A model generated the notes under the pieces. That model searched no databases. It worked only from the letters and a program-made list of their open reading frames with translations, and was not told the origin of the DNA. This document shows, one piece after another, positions 7,519 to 11,025 of a stretch of DNA of 11,025 bases. Made by a program: the position numbers and the translations under genes. This stretch comes from Pirellulaceae bacterium (GTDB taxonomy: Bacteria; Planctomycetota; Planctomycetia; Pirellulales; Pirellulaceae): positions 1 through 11,025 of the forward strand of contig JADLDX010001031.1 of NCBI GenBank assembly GCA_020846515.1. Reading direction: 5' to 3'. How positions within the stretch are numbered: the first letter of the stretch is position 1; each line of letters opens with the position of its first letter.

Positions 7519-10500
7519 ATGCAATGCCTACCCTTTAAACCTCCTCGTTCTCTACTTCGGCGCTCGCTGGTGTCCACGTTCTGGATGTTGGCCGCGATCT
7601 TTGCCCTCCTGCCTGAATCGCGCGCTGAGGCCGATGTGCCGTTTGAATTCAAGCAAAACGATATCGTGGCCGTTTTCGGCAACGGCCTGGCTGATCGCAT
7701 GCAGCATGACCCGTGGGTCGAAGCGCTATTGCAGGCGAATTTGAAGGGCAAGAATGTTCGTATCCGGAATATGAGCTTCTCGGGCGACGTCGTCAACGTG
7801 CGCCCTCGCGACCAAGGCTTTACCAACGATACTGAGTATCTTAAACATGTCGCGCCCAGCGTGGTCTGGATCATGTACGGATCCAACGAGTCCCATGCCG
7901 GTCCGAGCGGAGCGGCGGCGTATCAGACCGAATTGGTCAACCTGGTCAACAAGTATCGTGCATTGCGTAAGGAAGCTGGCGTCGAGGCACGATTTGTTCT
8001 GTTCAGCCCAATCGCGTATGAGAATACAGGCAACCGCAACCTGCCTGACGGTAAAGAGCTGAATGCAAATCTTAGTGCATATACCAATGCAACCAAAGAA
8101 GCTGCGGTCGTGTCAGGCGCGACATTTGTTGACCTGTTCACTCCGACTATGAAACTGTACGAGACCACTGAAGAACCTTTGACACTCAATGGCATCCATC
8201 TGAACGCCAAGGGCTACCGTAAGCTGGCAGATGTCATCGCTGAGCGATTGATCGGAAAATCGGTGAGCGCCGGCGAGTCGCTGTCGATGGTCTATGATGC
8301 GGTGGCCGACAAGGACTGGCATTGGCACAATCGTTACCGCGCGACCGACGGGAATGACATCTGGGGTAGTCGGTCAACGCTCAGCTTTGTGGACGGGCAA
8401 ACCAATGCCGATGTATTGGTTCACGAACTGAAGATGCTGGACTTGATGACCGCCAACCGCGACGTTGTGATTTGGGCGGCCGCCAATGGCCAGTCGATTA
8501 AGCCCGACGACTCGAATGTGCCGGCTCCCGTGGCAGTGAAGTCCAATGTGGGCGGTGGGAGCAAAAGTTCCAGCGCACAAAAGGAAGGCAGCCTGGACTA
8601 TCTGAGCCCTGAAGAAAGTAGGAAGCAGATCAAGGTCCCGGATGGATTTGAACTAAACGTCTTCGCATCTGAAGTCATGTTTCCCGATTTTGCCAATCCG
8701 GTGCAACTGCAAGTAGACGGAAAAGGCAGGCTGTGGGCCGCTAGTTGGAATTCTTATCCCAAGTGGCAGCCTGGCGATGAACTCAAAGACAGCTTGATGA
8801 TTTTTGAAGACACCAATCGCGACGGTGTGGCGGACGAACGTAAGATTTTTGCGCGCGTGCATAACCCGCTAGGATTTGAGTTTTGGGGAGGCGGCGTGTT
8901 GGTGACATCAGGCCCCGACCTGCTGTTTCTGAAGGACACGGACGGAGATGACAAGGCAGATGTTCGCTACCCGATTCTGCAAGGTTTGGGAACGTCGGAT
9001 ACACACCATGCTGCTAACAATCTGATCTACGGTCCTGACGGCGGGATCTATTGGCAAAGCGGTATCTTCCTGGTTCACAATCACGAAACGCCCTGGAAGC
9101 AGAACTTGAATACGGGTGGATCGGGCATGTACCGTTTCGATCCTCGAACATTTGCGATTACTCCGATTGCAGCCAACAGTCCGAACCCGCACGGCACCAG
9201 CTTTGATCGCTGGGGTTACTTGTACGCCAACGATGGAACCGGTGGTAAGTCGTACCAGGTTCGGCCGAAGAACAACGGCTTTCAAATGCACACTCTGTTG
9301 GAGAAAGAATTCCGTCCCGTTCCAGCGAACGAGATCCTGTCATCAGGCCATTTTCCGGACGACATGCAGCAGGACTTCCTGGTACTGAACGTCATCGGCT
9401 TTTTGGGTATCAAACAATATGACCTGAATCTCGGTGATGGCGGCAAACGGGAATACGGACACGTCTGGGGCACGCCCGTGCAAGAGTTGCTCAGCGGAGA
9501 GGACCGCAACTTTCGTCCCAGCGACGCGATCGTTGGCGAAGACGGCGCACTCTACGTGGCCGATTGGCACAACATGATCATCGGTCATATGCAGCACAAT
9601 ATTCGCGATCCGAGTCGAGACCATACTCACGGCCGGATCTTACGCTTGACGGTCAAAGATCGACCTCTGCAGAAACCAGTTGCGATTCACGGTCAGAGCA
9701 TTGAAAAGCTGCTTGAGAACCTGAAGCATCCCGTGGATGGCGTGCGTCATCGATGTCGTATCGAATTGAGTGCTCGCGATTCTGACGCCGTAATCGCAGC
9801 GGCTCAGGCCTGGGCAAAAGATTTTGACCCGAAAGACGAAAACGAAGCTCACCATCTGCTTGAGGCTCTCTGGCTACATCAGCAGCATAACGTCACCAAC
9901 CACGCTGTGCTAAACAAACTGCTCGGTGCGAGCGTGCCACATGCGGTCGTGGCTGCCAGGACAGTCGAGCACTTCTGGACGAAGTTCGATGCGAAGTTGG
10001 CTGCCGATTTCGCGGCGCCGCCAGAGCTGAACGTTGTCAACTACAACCCTCCGCGGCACTTGGATCGGGAGCTAAGAGACGCCTACAAACGCGGCAGCGA
10101 AATTTTCCAACGCGAAGCGCACTGTGCGACCTGTCATCAAACCAACGGATTGGGCAATGGAGCTGTCTACCCACCGCTAGTTGCCAGTCCCTGGGTCACG
10201 GGCAATGAAGAGCGTTTAATCAAGCTGGCGTTGCACGGCATGTGGGGCAAGATGCAAGTTGGTGGCAAGATCTATGACCCGTCGCGAGGCGTACCGCCCA
10301 TGACGGCATTCCGAGACTTACTGAGCGACAAAGACATGGCGGACGTGTTGACGTTCGTTCGGAACACCTGGGGCAACAAAGCATCCCCGATCGACGCTGC
10401 GACTGTAGCCAGAGTTCGGGCAGCCTCTAAGGATCGAACGACATTCTGGAAACCAGAAGAGCTCGAAGCGCTCCATCCGCTTGAGAAAGAGTTAATGTCG

Positions 10501-11025
10501 AAGGAGGATCTGCAAGCGCCTGTCGTGGTCAACAACGTTGAATTGGAGAAAGAACTGTTGGCACTGACACCGCAAGAAGTGGCCATGATTGCCGAGAAGA
10601 ATGGAGACGTGGAACGCGGCAAACGCTTGTTTTACACTTCTGCAGCCTCATGCTTTGCCTGCCATGACCCACCGGGCAGCGCACCAAAGCTAGGACCGGA
10701 TTTGACCAAGATATCCAGACCGATGAAGCCAGAAGATTGGGTCAGCGGAGTTCTGTATCCTTCGCGGCATATCGAGAAGGAATTCGCTCAGGTCAACGTG
10801 ATCACCACTGAAAGCAAAGTGGTCTCCGGAATTCGCATTTCGGAAAACGACAAGGGCATTGTTCTGCGAAATGTTTCGGAGCCGAAGCCGATCACTATTC
10901 CCGCTGATTCGATCGATCAAGTAGTCGAGTCAAAAGTCTCGATCATGCCCGATGGTTTGGTGCGCTCGCTGAACAACCGACAAGAATTCGATGACCTGAT
11001 GAGGTATCTCATTAGCCTGAAGAAG
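7519..11025 (+). CDS. PVC-type SGNH / beta-propeller / diheme cytochrome c fusion protein, 3'-truncated
   Basis: The frame is open for 1169 codons to the right edge. A signal peptide (hydrophobic 17-31, cleavage near SRA36-E37) comes first. Residues about 45-255 form an SGNH-hydrolase-like domain (GNGL 54-57, SGD 88-90, GSNE 121-124, NGIH 224-227). The Ser and Asp of the usual triad are replaced by Gly56 and Asn224. About 368-712 is a beta-propeller of the Pirellula/Verrucomicrobium dehydrogenase type (TIGR02604-like), with Ca-loop-like motifs at 431-439 and 473-481. A helical, HEAT-like stretch leads to a class I cytochrome c domain (CATCH869-873, probable ligand Met928 in VPPMTAF). The C-terminal PVC heme-binding domain (TIGR02603-like) has CFACH1045-1049, GPDL and a [14 protein letters not shown] end, so the stop should be close. 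An SD-like AATGAGAT (7506-7513) favours the ATG at 7519; an in-frame ATG at 7507 is possible. Confidence 0.92.
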   Translation, partial: MQCLPFKPPRSLLRRSLVSTFWMLAAIFALLPESRAEADVPFEFKQNDIVAVFGNGLADRMQHDPWVEALLQANLKGKNVRIRNMSFSGDVVNVRPRDQGFTNDTEYLKHVAPSVVWIMYGSNESHAGPSGAAAYQTELVNLVNKYRALRKEAGVEARFVLFSPIAYENTGNRNLPDGKELNANLSAYTNATKEAAVVSGATFVDLFTPTMKLYETTEEPLTLNGIHLNAKGYRKLADVIAERLIGKSVSAGESLSMVYDAVADKDWHWHNRYRATDGNDIWGSRSTLSFVDGQTNADVLVHELKMLDLMTANRDVVIWAAANGQSIKPDDSNVPAPVAVKSNVGGGSKSSSAQKEGSLDYLSPEESRKQIKVPDGFELNVFASEVMFPDFANPVQLQVDGKGRLWAASWNSYPKWQPGDELKDSLMIFEDTNRDGVADERKIFARVHNPLGFEFWGGGVLVTSGPDLLFLKDTDGDDKADVRYPILQGLGTSDTHHAANNLIYGPDGGIYWQSGIFLVHNHETPWKQNLNTGGSGMYRFDPRTFAITPIAANSPNPHGTSFDRWGYLYANDGTGGKSYQVRPKNNGFQMHTLLEKEFRPVPANEILSSGHFPDDMQQDFLVLNVIGFLGIKQYDLNLGDGGKREYGHVWGTPVQELLSGEDRNFRPSDAIVGEDGALYVADWHNMIIGHMQHNIRDPSRDHTHGRILRLTVKDRPLQKPVAIHGQSIEKLLENLKHPVDGVRHRCRIELSARDSDAVIAAAQAWAKDFDPKDENEAHHLLEALWLHQQHNVTNHAVLNKLLGASVPHAVVAARTVEHFWTKFDAKLAADFAAPPELNVVNYNPPRHLDRELRDAYKRGSEIFQREAHCATCHQTNGLGNGAVYPPLVASPWVTGNEERLIKLALHGMWGKMQVGGKIYDPSRGVPPMTAFRDLLSDKDMADVLTFVRNTWGNKASPIDAATVARVRAASKDRTTFWKPEELEALHPLEKELMSKEDLQAPVVVNNVELEKELLALTPQEVAMIAEKNGDVERGKRLFYTSAASCFACHDPPGSAPKLGPDLTKISRPMKPEDWVSGVLYPSRHIEKEFAQVNVITTESKVVSGIRISENDKGIVLRNVSEPKPITIPADSIDQVVESKVSIMPDGLVRSLNNRQEFDDLMRYLISLKK

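Noticed and set aside
7546..7590. Twin-arginine signal in the giant protein (RRSLV)
   Set aside because: The residues around the Arg pair do not fit the SRRxFLK pattern well, and c-type cytochromes are normally exported unfolded by Sec.
7923..10920. Several minus-strand open frames opposite the giant gene
   Set aside because: They are short, lack recognisable domains and lie fully inside a + strand frame with continuous, domain-rich coding; they are shadows.

Overview
The window looks like chromosomal DNA of a planctomycete, probably from the Pirellulales. The main evidence is protein families that are abundant in Planctomycetota and Verrucomicrobiota: a PVC-type protein that fuses SGNH hydrolase, beta-propeller and cytochrome c domains, a multi-CxxCH cytochrome, a ThuA-domain protein and a propeller 'membrane-bound dehydrogenase' relative. 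A pair of REP hairpins with a GTAG foot fits the same group. This is family recognition by eye; no database search was run.

Layout, all genes on the + strand: (1) 1-617, the C-terminal part of an alpha/beta-hydrolase esterase with Ser, Asp and His visible, cut by the window edge. (2) 619-1599, an island bounded by copies of a 16-bp inverted repeat. It holds one class I SAM-dependent methyltransferase (744-1430) and about 150 bp of apparently non-coding DNA. (3) 1701-3425, an exported protein joining an HExxH metallopeptidase-like domain to a ThuA domain. (4) 3431-3523, two inverted REP hairpins. (5) 3553-5952, a pentaheme c-type cytochrome with a C-terminal beta-rich domain. (6) 5933-7492, an exported heme-less beta-propeller with an Ig-like tail, overlapping gene 5 by 20 bp. 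(7) 7519 to the right edge, a giant exported SGNH/propeller/helical/diheme protein whose end lies just outside the window.

The last three genes are tightly packed (20-bp overlap, then a 26-bp gap) and probably form one transcription unit, perhaps with the metallopeptidase-ThuA gene. All four carry signal peptides. Together they suggest an extracytoplasmic module that binds or oxidises a sugar-like substrate on propeller domains and passes electrons to c-type hemes. The substrate cannot be read from the sequence.

Points deserving a second look: the metallopeptidase-ThuA fusion; loss of the SGNH catalytic Ser and Asp in the giant protein; replacement of the expected axial Met by Ser in the third heme domain of the pentaheme protein; the repeat-bounded methyltransferase island; and the REP doublet. 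No gene-free stretch exceeds about 300 bases. I saw no tRNA, rRNA, CRISPR array or transposase gene.
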